Origin: Amycolatopsis sp. FBCC-B4732
GTDB lineage: Bacteria; Actinomycetota; Actinomycetes; Mycobacteriales; Pseudonocardiaceae
DNA: 64,000 bases
Reading direction: 5' to 3'
Assembly (NCBI RefSeq): GCF_023008405.1
Contig: NZ_CP095376.1
Location: 9,032,501 to 9,096,500 of the forward strand
Each line of letters starts with the position of its first letter. Positions within the stretch are counted from its first letter, which is position 1. Shown in pieces: positions 53,655-62,055 of the stretch. Made by a program: the position numbers and the translations under genes. The notes beneath the pieces were generated by a model. That model worked only from the letters and a program-made list of their open reading frames with translations, searched no databases and was not told where the DNA came from.

Positions 53655-55067
53655 CTAAGGGGTTTCCCCGATGGTCGGCCGCACGATCTTCTCGCCGTCG
53701 GGCCCGGTCTCGGGCTTGAGGTCGAAGACGTCCTCGTCGGCGGCGTACTTGTTCTTGTGCTCCTTGTCGTCTTCCTTCTTCTTGCCGGCGCCCGCCGCAC
53801 CGGCAGCCCCGGCGCCCCCCTTGCCCTTGGCGGCCGCGGCGGCGGTGGCCCCGCGTTCGAGCCGTTCACCGGTCTTGCCGGCGCCGCTGCCCTTGCCTTC
53901 CCCGGGCATCTCCTTGGGCGCGCTCCCGGCACTGCCGGACACTCGCGCCCCGGCGAAGCCGCTCCCGGCGCGGCCCGGTTTGCTGCCGCGGGTGATGTCT
54001 CCGCCTCCGCCGGTGGTGCCGCCGCCTGAGGTGGTGCCGGGCATGGCGAGCCCGTCGGGAGTCATGCGCGTGAAGGAGCCGGCGGCGGGGGTGGCGCGGA
54101 AGCTGGTGTTGCCGGCGAAGTTCCCCGGGCCGCCGGTTCCGCTGGTGGTACCGGGTGGGACGTAGGAGGCGCCCGGTGGTGTGGTGCCGCCGGGGGCGAA
54201 GGTGCCGCTGGTCCCGCCGGGTCCGGTGCCTGTTCCGGTGAAGCCCGTTCCGCCGGTGCCGCCGATCCCACCAGTGCCGCCGGTCCCGCCGGTCCCGCTC
54301 GTCCCGTGGAACCCGCTCACCGAGGTGGAGTCCCCTTGCCCGAGCTGCGGCGGCGGCGCGTAGGTGGGCTGCGAGCTGGCGGTCTCGTGGTAGGTGCCGT
54401 CGAGGTTTTGCAGCACCTGCACGGCTTGCTGGTGCGCGGCGTCGGCTTGTTGTTGTTTGGCTTGGATGTCGGCCATGGTGCCGCTCATGCCGACGAGATC
54501 ACCGGAGTTGTACTGCTGCTTGGCCTTGTCGAGCTCGGCTTGCTGGTTGAAGCCGGTGGGCTCGGGCATGTTGGTCTTGGCGTAATGGGCGGCCGCGGAC
54601 TGCTGGGAGTAGTGGTTCGACGCCAGCTGCATCGCGTTGCCGGTTTGTTCGGTGTGCCCGGCCGTGCTTTGGAAGAACCCGTTCGCCTGGTCGGCCGCCG
54701 GTCCCTGCCACGAGCCGCCCGCCGCGGTGGCGGCGTCGCGGAACTGGTTCGACGCATCGGCGAGCCAGTTGCCGTAGACGTTGGCTACGCGGCTGCGGTC
54801 GTTCAGGTCCTCGAGGTCCAGGTTCTCGTGGACCATGTTGTACAGCACTTCGTGCGGCTGGTTCGCGTAGTTCTCGTCGGGGGCCGGTGCTCCGGAACGG
54901 AGGGTTTGCCCTTCCTGCAGCAGCTTTCCCTGGGCGACCGAATAGTCGGACGCCGCTTTCCTGGTTGTCCCTTGCGCGTCGGCGCCGTGGCCTCGGAGCT
55001 TCTGTTCGGTGGCCGCGTAGTAGTCACCCTCGGACTGGCGGTGTTGCGCCCGGTGCGGCTGACTCAT
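53655..55067 (-). CDS. PPE-like ESX-associated protein with Gly-rich tail
   Basis: A 470-residue protein. The first 180 residues are helical with VANVYGNWLADASNQFRDAA and GGSWQGPAADQANGF, the W-x-G turn of WXG100/PPE proteins. A Gln-rich coiled segment follows (about 180-220). Then comes a low-complexity Gly/Thr/Pro region (about 250-420) with GTGGTGG repeats, and a charged Lys-rich end. Together with espG upstream in the same direction, it is a probable ESX (type VII) substrate or surface protein. ATG 55067. Confidence 0.85.
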   Translation of the reverse strand: MSQPHRAQHRQSEGDYYAATEQKLRGHGADAQGTTRKAASDYSVAQGKLLQEGQTLRSGAPAPDENYANQPHEVLYNMVHENLDLEDLNDRSRVANVYGNWLADASNQFRDAATAAGGSWQGPAADQANGFFQSTAGHTEQTGNAMQLASNHYSQQSAAAHYAKTNMPEPTGFNQQAELDKAKQQYNSGDLVGMSGTMADIQAKQQQADAAHQQAVQVLQNLDGTYHETASSQPTYAPPPQLGQGDSTSVSGFHGTSGTGGTGGTGGIGGTGGTGFTGTGTGPGGTSGTFAPGGTTPPGASYVPPGTTSGTGGPGNFAGNTSFRATPAAGSFTRMTPDGLAMPGTTSGGGTTGGGGDITRGSKPGRAGSGFAGARVSGSAGSAPKEMPGEGKGSGAGKTGERLERGATAAAAAKGKGGAGAAGAAGAGKKKEDDKEHKNKYAADEDVFDLKPETGPDGEKIVRPTIGETP

Positions 55068-55081
55068 GGCAGGACTCCGTA

Positions 55082-55633
55082 TCAGTTGTTCTTCGGCAGC
55101 AGAGGCTCGACCTTCGGAGCGAGGTCTTCGATCTGGTGACAGGCGCCGGCGGTGTCCGAGCCGAAGGCGAGCGACAGCAGGGCACGCGAGTCCCGCACCT
55201 GGAACCGGACGGCGCATTGTCCCTTGACGTTCAAGGGTTCCTGTTCCTCGATCGCCGGGCGCTCGTTGACCTTGCCTTCGCTGGCCTTGCCCGGGTTGTT
55301 GACGTTGTCCTTGTAGTTCCCGCCGGCCTGCAGGAACAGACCGACATCCACCGCCGGTGTGTCGCCGGCCCTGGGTTTCTTGGCGTGGCAGCCGTGAGCC
55401 GGGTCCGCGACCGTCTTCTCGGCTTGGGGAAAACCTTGCCCGGCAAGAGCTTGGTCGAGAATGGTGCAAGAGCTCAGGCCCGCGAAGGGATCGCCCGAAT
55501 CAGCCGGCGTGCTGTTCGTGGCGGAAACCTGCGAGCTCGGGTTCGCTTGTCCGCCGACCTCGCTCGTGCAGGCGACGAGGCCGAGCCCGAGAGCCAGGGT
55601 GGCGAACGCGACCGGAACGCGTCGTGCGATCAC
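55082..55633 (-). CDS. DUF3558 lipoprotein
   Basis: A 183-residue lipoprotein: lipobox LGLVAC (Cys about 22), Ser/Thr linker, then the DUF3558 domain (DPFAGLSSCTILDQALAG near 48-65, HGCHAKK, and GACHQIEDLAPKVEPLLP at the end). DUF3558 proteins sit on the outer face of the actinobacterial membrane, often in ESX-related gene groups; their role is unknown. GTG 55633 shares its G with the preceding TAG stop. The PPE-like gene follows after 14 bases. Confidence 0.9.
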   Translation of the reverse strand: MIARRVPVAFATLALGLGLVACTSEVGGQANPSSQVSATNSTPADSGDPFAGLSSCTILDQALAGQGFPQAEKTVADPAHGCHAKKPRAGDTPAVDVGLFLQAGGNYKDNVNNPGKASEGKVNERPAIEEQEPLNVKGQCAVRFQVRDSRALLSLAFGSDTAGACHQIEDLAPKVEPLLPKNN

Positions 55634-56130
55634 TACTCGTGCAGCCCCTCGTTCAACTTGGCAAACGTCGTGCTGTGGGCATCTTCGGTTTCGCGGTAGT
55701 TCTTGCGCGCGATCACCATGGCCTCGCGAGCCTGCTCGACACCGTCTCGCATCTTTTCGAGGTTGGGGATCAGCGACTCCGGATCGCCGTTGGCCACCTG
55801 CACGTTGAAGTCGGCGACAGCCTTGGCGTAGTTGCTGCCACCCATCTGGGCCGGATTGGCCAGCTTGTAGACGTTGGTGATCATGTCGGTGAAGCCGTCG
55901 ATGAAGAAATCACAGGCTTTGATGTACGCCTGGAACCCCTCCTCGTTCACGGCGAACTGGCCGCTCTGCGCGAGGGATTTCAGGTGACGACCGCCTTCGC
56001 CGACCTGCTTGGCGGCCTGGTCGTCCACCTGTCCGGTGAGCAACCCCGAGAGGAAGTTCGAACCCGCGTCCCCCGCTGCGTCCGGTGGGGGTGTGAACGA
56101 GCCCGGTGCGCCGAACTGCGAACCGCTCAT
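55633..56130 (-). CDS. ESX-associated helical protein, hypothetical
   Basis: A 165-residue, mostly helical protein (GEGGRHLKSLAQSGQFAVNEEGFQAYIKACDFFIDG in parts), ending in long helices without a signal peptide. The size, helical content and place between espG and DUF3558/PPE genes suggest a type VII secretion partner of the PPE-like protein, like the WXG100/PE role. ATG 56130 has GGAGGG 5 bases upstream. A possible promoter on the minus strand (TTCGTC... TACAGT, 56178-56200) precedes it. Confidence 0.75.
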   Translation of the reverse strand: MSGSQFGAPGSFTPPPDAAGDAGSNFLSGLLTGQVDDQAAKQVGEGGRHLKSLAQSGQFAVNEEGFQAYIKACDFFIDGFTDMITNVYKLANPAQMGGSNYAKAVADFNVQVANGDPESLIPNLEKMRDGVEQAREAMVIARKNYRETEDAHSTTFAKLNEGLHE

Positions 56131-56201
56131 GACGCCCTCCCCGTCGTCCGGCACCACCCTGCGTGGTCCCTTCGCACTGTACTAGTGACGAACCGGCCGC
56201 G

Positions 56202-56891
56202 TCAGTGGTTCCTGACACGGTCGTTGAGCCATGCGCGCAGGTGAGAACCATCCGATGGGGTGAACGTGACCCGGGACGAACCGTCCGGCAGGGGCTCCGT
56301 CGACATCAAGAAGCGGCCGCCGTCGTTGTCGATGAACGTCACCGTTCCCGCCGGGCGCAGGGAGTCGTGGCGGATCGACAGCTCCACCGTGCCGTAGCGG
56401 TGCAGGGGCCACGCGGAGAACTCCGCCGCCAGCTCGGCGTCGGCGGGCGATCCGGGGGTGACGAACGTCAGCTCCGCCAGCGGGACCGGGCCGTACGCCG
56501 GCAGCATGCCGACCACCAGGTCGACCAGGCGGTCCGGCCGCGTCTGCGCGAACAGGACCTCCTCGCCGGCCAGTTCCGAAAACACCCCGAGCCCGTGGCC
56601 GATCGCCGCTCGGTAGAAGACCTGGCGGGTGTCCTCCGCCGCTCTCACGACGATCAGCACGTCCGGCTGGGTCCACGCGCGGAGGGTCTGCTCCACTTCT
56701 ATGTCCAGCTTGTCCGGGCCGGCCAGGCCGCGCGCCCGCATCGACTCCCAGGCCGCCGCCGCGATGCGCTCGTTCTCCGTCAGCGTGCGGCCCGGGCTGC
56801 GGATTTCGAACGGGTGCCAGCTCGCCGGGAGACCGGTGCGCCGGACCGCGGTGTCGACCTCCGTCAGGCCCAGTGAGAATTCCTCCGGCAC
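56202..56891 (-). CDS. espG: EspG-family ESX secretion chaperone
   Basis: A 229-residue protein with the EspG pattern: an N-terminal LTEVDTAVRRTGLPASWHPFEI, a central FYRAAIGHGLGVFSELAGEEVLFAQTRPDRLVDLVVGMLP (in parts) and C-terminal strands. In mycobacteria EspG binds PE-PPE pairs in the cytoplasm and keeps them soluble for type VII export. Here it is the first gene of a group with a 165-aa protein, DUF3558 and a PPE-like protein. GTG 56891 is used. No core ESX genes (eccA-E, mycP) are in the window. Confidence 0.88.
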   Translation of the reverse strand: MPEEFSLGLTEVDTAVRRTGLPASWHPFEIRSPGRTLTENERIAAAAWESMRARGLAGPDKLDIEVEQTLRAWTQPDVLIVVRAAEDTRQVFYRAAIGHGLGVFSELAGEEVLFAQTRPDRLVDLVVGMLPAYGPVPLAELTFVTPGSPADAELAAEFSAWPLHRYGTVELSIRHDSLRPAGTVTFIDNDGGRFLMSTEPLPDGSSRVTFTPSDGSHLRAWLNDRVRNH

Positions 56892-56925
56892 GTCCCCGAG
56901 CGTAGCGGAATCGCCAACCGCCGCT

Positions 56926-58158
56926 TCAGATGTCGAGCTGGCGCACGCCCGTCTCGCGCAACGCCACCCGGCCGGCCGTCGCCCGTCCGCGCAGGCGGAC
57001 GATCTCGTGCGGCTGCAAGCCGATCGCGACGCCGAACGCCTCCACGTCGGGGAAGCCGCCCTGCCGCTGACGCAGCTCCAATGCCGTCGTCACCCGCGAC
57101 GGTGACAGCCCCGGCAACGACGCCAGCTCCGGGCCGGACGCCGTGTTCACGTCCACCGCCGCCGGAGCGGGCGCAGGCGGCGGCGCCAAAGGGGCCAACG
57201 GGGTCAACGGAGCCACCGCAGCCGGTACGAAAGCCTCGATCAGGTCGTTCTCCCGCAGGTCCCGCGTCGCCAGCCCGACCGTGAACACCCGCGTCCCCGC
57301 GCTGGTCCGCACCGCCACGCCGTCCCGCGCCAGCGACAGGATCCGCAGGTCCGGGGAAACGACCGTGCTCCGCTCGTTGAACGTCGTCCCGATCGGCCGC
57401 AGCACCCGCGCCGGCGACCCGGTCGTGAACGCCGCGCCGCGCCCCTCCGGCACCTCGACCGCCGCCACCACCGAGCCGTTGCCCAGGTCGGTGACGCCGT
57501 GCACCACCACGGACCCCTCGCGCCGCTCCAGGAAGTCGTGCGCGGGCTCCTGGAACGCCACCAGTGCGTCGCCGGCGAGCGGCGGCACCTCGCACTGGAA
57601 GCCCAGCAACACGGTCCCCGGCGGCCCGGGCGGCAGCTCCTCGAGCGGGCCCGCCGGGCCGAACAGCCCGAGCACCCGCATCGGCTCGCCGGCCGGTCGC
57701 CCGCCCCGCACCAGCGAGACCAGCGCCCCGAAGCGCAGCACCCCTTCGCGAACGCCCACCGAAGCGTGGAACCCGGTCAGCTGGTCGAAACCCGGCGCCA
57801 GCACCGCACCGACGCCGTCCTGGCGGCTGGTGTCCGGGCCGACGGTGTCGTCGGTGTACAGCTCCAGTGAGTCGCCCTTCGCGAGGTCGCGCCGCCCGAC
57901 GGCGACGAAGACGTCCTTGAGGAAGCCGGCGTCCGTGACCGCCTCGACGTCGCTGGAGAAGAACTTCTTCCGCACCATGATCCCGAGGCGCAGGTTGTCC
58001 GCGAGGACGCGGTCGCCGCGCCGCAGCCGCGCGCGGGCGCCGCGGACCGCCCGGCCCGCGCTGACCTGGCCGCCCGGAAGCTCGCCGAGGCCGGGGAGGG
58101 TGACGGAGTCGTTGAGCGCCTTGCCGAACTCGATCAGCCCGACCCTGACCTCGGTCAC
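56926..58158 (-). CDS. Helix-hairpin-helix protein of the AAA/radical-SAM operon
   Basis: A 410-residue protein. The last 60 residues are a ComEA-like helix-hairpin-helix (VDVNTASGPELASLPGLSPSRV, then PDVEAFGVAIGLQPHEIVRLRGRA), a fold that binds DNA or, in enzymes, other proteins. The first 340 residues form an unfamiliar beta-rich region (VLADNLRLGIMVRKKFF, DGVGAVLAPGFDQLTGFHASVGV, SVVVHGVTDLGNGSVVAAVEV) with two similar halves. No signal peptide. GTG 58158 overlaps the stop of the DUF1257-like gene. It is the last gene of a coupled five-gene operon. Confidence 0.8.
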   Translation of the reverse strand: MTEVRVGLIEFGKALNDSVTLPGLGELPGGQVSAGRAVRGARARLRRGDRVLADNLRLGIMVRKKFFSSDVEAVTDAGFLKDVFVAVGRRDLAKGDSLELYTDDTVGPDTSRQDGVGAVLAPGFDQLTGFHASVGVREGVLRFGALVSLVRGGRPAGEPMRVLGLFGPAGPLEELPPGPPGTVLLGFQCEVPPLAGDALVAFQEPAHDFLERREGSVVVHGVTDLGNGSVVAAVEVPEGRGAAFTTGSPARVLRPIGTTFNERSTVVSPDLRILSLARDGVAVRTSAGTRVFTVGLATRDLRENDLIEAFVPAAVAPLTPLAPLAPPPAPAPAAVDVNTASGPELASLPGLSPSRVTTALELRQRQGGFPDVEAFGVAIGLQPHEIVRLRGRATAGRVALRETGVRQLDI

Positions 58159-58598
58159 GACGTGGCGGCCAGCGTGACGCTGATCGACTGGTCGGCGTTC
58201 ACCCGCTCGGACTCGACGACCATCCCGGTCGACGCCGCGCGGGCCTTCAGCCGCGCGAGCACCGCCTGCTGCACCTGTGCGGCGTACGCCTCGTCGACCG
58301 ACAGCACCAGCCGCTGGGCTTCGGCCTCGGCCAGCCCCGGGCCGTCGACGTGCGCCACCTGGACGCCTTCGGGGCCGTAGCCGAACGTGATCCGCCGTCC
58401 CTCCCACGCGGCGACGACGGAGTTGCCGTCGTCGGTGACCTGCGCACGCAGCCCGGTGAGCGCGCGGGCGAGCAGGTCGCGGTGCCGCATCCGGGTCCGC
58501 ACGGTGACCACGCCCGGCTGCGCCTGCGTGTGTGCGGCGATCGTCGCGGCGTTGAGCTGGGCCAGTGCTTCGCTGCGCAGCTTCAGCGTGACGCTCAT
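58155..58598 (-). CDS. DUF1257-like (Ycf35-like) protein
   Basis: A 147-residue protein tentatively placed in DUF1257. The pattern is an early HRDLLARALTGLRAQVTDD, then RRITFGYGPEGVQVAHVDG, an Ala-rich VDEAYAAQVQQAVLARLKA helix and a last strand (ADQSISVTLAATS). DUF1257 is the family of plastid/cyanobacterial Ycf35, which co-occurs with DUF2997 and the AAA protein Ycf46, exactly the partners found here. Function unknown. ATG 58598 overlaps the radical-SAM stop (ATGA). Confidence 0.65.
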   Translation of the reverse strand: MSVTLKLRSEALAQLNAATIAAHTQAQPGVVTVRTRMRHRDLLARALTGLRAQVTDDGNSVVAAWEGRRITFGYGPEGVQVAHVDGPGLAEAEAQRLVLSVDEAYAAQVQQAVLARLKARAASTGMVVESERVNADQSISVTLAATS

Positions 58599-59170
58599 CG
58601 GTAGTCCCCTTCGAGCAGCGCTTCCAGTACTTCGGTGGTGGCGAACCCGTTCACTTCGATCCCGCCGTCCACCCCGATCGTCAGTTCCAAGCGGTTCGGC
58701 GTCGTGAAGATCGACTCGTCGTAGCGGTCGGTCAGGAAGTGGAACCGCTGGTTGACCGACCCCACCCACGGCCGCGCGGTCTCCGGCCGGTCCGCCAGGA
58801 ACGGCCCGTCCACCAGCAGATCCGTCGAGTCGAGCAGCTTCGACGGCGGCAGGTCCTCCAGCACGTGCCCGGTGAACGTCATCACCGAGAGGCCTTCGGA
58901 ACGGACCGCGGAAGCGAAGTGCCCCAGCGGCTCGGCCTGGTCGAACGGCTCGCCGCCGAGCAGCGTGACGCCCTCGATGCCGCGGATCCCCAGCACGTGC
59001 GAAACCAGGTCCGGCCAAGCCATGGGCGTCCCGCCGCGCGTGGTCCACGTCTGCGGGTTGAAGCAGCCGGGGCAGCGCACCGAGCACCCCTGCGTCCACA
59101 CCGCGCACCGCACGCCGGGACCTTCGGCCGCGGTGACGTCGACGATCCGGTGCAGGTTCAGGAGTTCCAT
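58595..59170 (-). CDS. Radical SAM activase-like protein (4Fe-4S, NrdG-related)
   Basis: A 191-residue short radical-SAM enzyme. The cluster motif is CSVRCPGC (C29, C33, C36), followed by VTLLGGEPFDQ, the SAM-binding GGE motif, and DLLVDGPFL. Size and layout are those of the 4Fe-4S single-cluster activating enzymes (anaerobic ribonucleotide reductase activase-like), but no glycyl-radical partner gene is adjacent. Here it is fixed in an operon with AAA+, DUF2997 and DUF1257-like genes, so its target may be one of these. ATG 59170 overlaps the DUF2997 gene by 13 bases. Confidence 0.92.
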   Translation of the reverse strand: MELLNLHRIVDVTAAEGPGVRCAVWTQGCSVRCPGCFNPQTWTTRGGTPMAWPDLVSHVLGIRGIEGVTLLGGEPFDQAEPLGHFASAVRSEGLSVMTFTGHVLEDLPPSKLLDSTDLLVDGPFLADRPETARPWVGSVNQRFHFLTDRYDESIFTTPNRLELTIGVDGGIEVNGFATTEVLEALLEGDYR

Positions 59171-59367
59171 TGCTGCTGCGTCGCCGTGTTCTCGACCTCG
59201 GCGGTGGTCCGCCGGTAGTCCTCGGTGAACTCCGACGACACCGTTTCCGCGCCGAGCAGGTCCTCGAGCAGCGGGATGTAGTCGAGGCACTTGGACCCGG
59301 TCACGCCGTGCGTCTCGGCGCTGATCGAGCCGTCCTTCGCGATGGTGACGGTCACCCGGTGCGTCAT
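59158..59367 (-). CDS. DUF2997 protein
   Basis: A 69-residue protein matching DUF2997: the start VTVTIAKDGSISAETHGVTGSKC, a single Cys27, DYIPLLEDLLG and an acidic middle. It has a small alpha/beta fold and unknown role. In several bacteria it lies next to DUF1257 and AAA+ genes. Its ATG overlaps the AAA+ stop (ATGA at 59364-59367). The lone Cys near a radical-SAM gene is worth attention, since it could be a modification site (inference). Confidence 0.88.
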   Translation of the reverse strand: MTHRVTVTIAKDGSISAETHGVTGSKCLDYIPLLEDLLGAETVSSEFTEDYRRTTAEVENTATQQQWNS

Positions 59368-60986
59368 ACGTCGATCGTCCTTCCCCTCGGGGACTCCGGC
59401 GGCGCCGGAACACGGGCCGCGGTGCCGGCTTCGGCGGTGGTGTCCGTCGCCGCGACGGCCCGGGTCTCGGCCCAGTTCCGGATGGCCAGGATCTCGTCGG
59501 CCTGGGTGACCGACAGCGGCACGGTCGACTTCACCGCGCGCACGAGGTCGTCGCGGCGCAGCGGCCGCTTCTCCGCGAACGCGTCGACCAGCCCGGACAG
59601 CACGGCCTGCTCGATCTCGGCGCCGCTGTAGCCCGCGCTGACCTCGGCGAGCTCGGTGAACAGCGCGTCCTCCAGCCGCAGCTCACTGGCGACGAACGCG
59701 TCGGTGACGCGCTTGGCCAGGTGGATCCGCCAGATCGCGGCGCGCTCGGGCGCCGAAGGCAGGTCGACGAAGAAGATCTCGTCGAAGCGGCCCTTGCGAA
59801 GGAACTCCGGCGGCAGCGAGCCGACCTGGTTCGCGGTCGCCATCACGAACACCGGCGCCGACTTCTCCTGCATCCACGACAGGAACGTGCCGAACACGCG
59901 CCGCGCGGTGCCGCCGTCACCCCCGCCGCCCGCGCCCGCGAGGCCCTTCTCGATCTCGTCGACCCACAGCACGCAGGGCGCGATGCCTTCCGCGGTGCGG
60001 ATGACCGTGCGGATGTTCTTCTCGCTGGAGCCGACGAGCCCGGCGAAGACGCGCCCGAGGTCCAGCCGCAGCAGCGGGAGCCGCCACATGTTCGCGACGC
60101 AGACCGCGGACAGGCTCTTGCCGCAGCCGGGGACGCCGGTCAGCAGCAGGCCCTTCGGCGCCGCGAGGTTGTACGCCGACGCGGCGGGCGTCCACGTGCC
60201 GGTGCGCTTGGTCAGCCAGCGCTTGAGCCGGTCCAGCCCGCCGACGGCGTCGAAGCTCGTTTCGGCGGGCACGATGTCGAGCATCCCGGACCGCCGGACG
60301 GCTTGGCGCTTCTCGGCGAGGATCAGCTCGAGGTCGCTGGGGTCGAGCCCACCGCCTTCGACGAGCGCCCTGGCGAACGCGTTCTCGGCCTCGGGTAGTG
60401 TGAGGCCCCGTGCGGCGGCGACGATCATGTCCCGGTCGTCGCGGTCGATGCTGATCCGGACGTTCTGCCGGTGCGCGGCGACCATGCCGTCCAGCAGCTC
60501 GCCGATCTGGCGCTGATCGGGCAGCGGGAAGTCGACGACGGTCGCGTCGTGCTCCAGCTCCGGCGGCACCGGCAGGGACGGCGACACGAGGATCAGGCTC
60601 AGCGGCACGGGCCGGGTCTTGAACGTGGCCGCGAGCTCCCGCAGCCGCCGCACGACGTCCGGGTCGGGCCGGTGCCCGCCCTCGGAGACCAGCGACGGGT
60701 GCAGGTCGGCGAAGACGAAGACGGCGGGCTCGCTCCAGCCGTAGATCCGCTCGAGCGCGGCGGCCGCGGTGCGGGTGTCGCTGATCGGCGGCCCGCCCGC
60801 GGGCGCGAGCCCGGTGGTCGACGACCAGACGTACACCCGCCGCGGCGTCCGCAGCCGCTGCTGGTCTTCCGCGACCGCGCGGATCTCCCGCAGCACCCGC
60901 TGCTCTTCGTGCGTCTCGACGACCAGCAGCGGGTAGCGCGCCTGCAGCAACTGGGTCAGCTCGTCGCGAAACCCCTGGCCGGCCAT
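59364..60986 (-). CDS. AAA+ ATPase, Ycf46-like
   Basis: A 540-residue AAA+ protein with a non-ATPase N-terminal domain (1-240: [19 protein letters not shown], then [20 protein letters not shown]) typical of Ycf46-like proteins. The AAA core follows: Walker A GVPGCGKS (284-291), Walker [10 protein letters not shown] (339-347), sensor 1 ATAN, arginine finger in RKGRFDE (397-403) and a C-terminal helical lid. It probably forms a ring that remodels a partner protein. It is the first gene of a coupled operon with DUF2997, radical SAM, DUF1257-like and HhH genes. Confidence 0.92.
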   Translation of the reverse strand: MAGQGFRDELTQLLQARYPLLVVETHEEQRVLREIRAVAEDQQRLRTPRRVYVWSSTTGLAPAGGPPISDTRTAAAALERIYGWSEPAVFVFADLHPSLVSEGGHRPDPDVVRRLRELAATFKTRPVPLSLILVSPSLPVPPELEHDATVVDFPLPDQRQIGELLDGMVAAHRQNVRISIDRDDRDMIVAAARGLTLPEAENAFARALVEGGGLDPSDLELILAEKRQAVRRSGMLDIVPAETSFDAVGGLDRLKRWLTKRTGTWTPAASAYNLAAPKGLLLTGVPGCGKSLSAVCVANMWRLPLLRLDLGRVFAGLVGSSEKNIRTVIRTAEGIAPCVLWVDEIEKGLAGAGGGGDGGTARRVFGTFLSWMQEKSAPVFVMATANQVGSLPPEFLRKGRFDEIFFVDLPSAPERAAIWRIHLAKRVTDAFVASELRLEDALFTELAEVSAGYSGAEIEQAVLSGLVDAFAEKRPLRRDDLVRAVKSTVPLSVTQADEILAIRNWAETRAVAATDTTAEAGTAARVPAPPESPRGRTIDV

Positions 60987-61022
60987 CGATCGCCCCCTCG
61001 AAGTCCGTCCGGACCCTACCAG

Positions 61023-61922
61023 TCAGGCGCCGACGAGAAGGACCTCGTAGGTCGGGCTGGTGGGCGGGTAGCCGCTGAAGATGTGGGAGTTGACGACGGC
61101 GAGCCGGCCGCCGATCTTCACCGCTGAAACCGGCTGGTCGAACAGCGGATCGGTGATCGTGCCGGCCGCGGTGCCATGGCTCAGGTCGCCGTCGAGGCAC
61201 CACCGGCTGATCGTGTCGTCGAGCTGCACCGCCCAGAGCCGGCGGCCTTCCAGCACGAGACTGACGACGCTGGGCGCGGTCACCCCCGCGACCTCCGCGC
61301 TGACCCCGGTGACCGGGTCGATCCGGTACACCTTGCCGGGCGTCGTGGCGGCCACGAGCAGGGTGTCGCCGGCCGGCGTGGCGATGATGTCGTTCATGAA
61401 GAAGGTGTCGGGTGAGCCGCCCGCGCCCGGCCCGCTCAGCGGCAGGGTGCGCGGCGCGCCGAGGACGCCGGCCACGACCGGCACGAAGAACAGTTGCGGG
61501 TGGTAGGAGTCGGTGAACCAGGCGCCCTGCGGGGTCACGGCCACGTCGTTGACGTAGGACGTCTGCGGGTCGCCGAAGGTGAAGTCCGCGACCTTCGCCT
61601 TCGTGCGCACGTTGTAGACGTAGGCCTTGCCGCCCATCCCGCCGGCGACGAACAGCAGGTCGTGGCGCCGGTCGAGGTCCACCCCGGCCGCCATCGCCCC
61701 GGGTGGCGCCTCGATGAAGCGCTCGGCGGTGCCGCGCTTGACGTCCTCGCGGAAGATCGTGCCGGCGACGAGGTCGCCGGTGTAGTAGGTGCCGCCGCCG
61801 GCCGGGGTGATCCCTTCGGCGGACTTGGCGCCGGGCAGCACGATCACGCGGGTCGCGGCCGACGCCGGCACGGCCGGCACGAGCAGCAGGATCGCCGCGG
61901 TCAGAGCCAGGATTCTTCGCAT
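61023..61922 (-). CDS. Secreted SMP-30/gluconolactonase-like beta-propeller protein
   Basis: A 299-residue secreted protein with signal peptide (1-22, MRRILALTAAILLLVPAVPASA in two parts, cleaved after ASA). The mature part is six-bladed propeller-like, with repeated D-x-A-V-T-P-x-G and GDLVAGTIF-type strands (EGITPAGGGTYYTGDLV, VNDVAVTPQGAWFTDS, MNDIIATPAGDTLLVA). The fold occurs in gluconolactonases and superoxide-dismutase-like surface proteins; no catalytic set is obvious. ATG 61922 starts a classic signal sequence. Lone gene. Confidence 0.85.
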   Translation of the reverse strand: MRRILALTAAILLLVPAVPASAATRVIVLPGAKSAEGITPAGGGTYYTGDLVAGTIFREDVKRGTAERFIEAPPGAMAAGVDLDRRHDLLFVAGGMGGKAYVYNVRTKAKVADFTFGDPQTSYVNDVAVTPQGAWFTDSYHPQLFFVPVVAGVLGAPRTLPLSGPGAGGSPDTFFMNDIIATPAGDTLLVAATTPGKVYRIDPVTGVSAEVAGVTAPSVVSLVLEGRRLWAVQLDDTISRWCLDGDLSHGTAAGTITDPLFDQPVSAVKIGGRLAVVNSHIFSGYPPTSPTYEVLLVGA

Positions 61923-62055
61923 CGGGTTCCCTCCCTCTTCCGAGGGAAATCCTGCCACCGATCGGGGCCGCCGTAACGGAATTTCCCGGCGACTGGCTAC
62001 CGGGTACGGCGGTTCTTAGACTCGGCGCCAGTCACCGCCGACTTCAGGAGGCACC

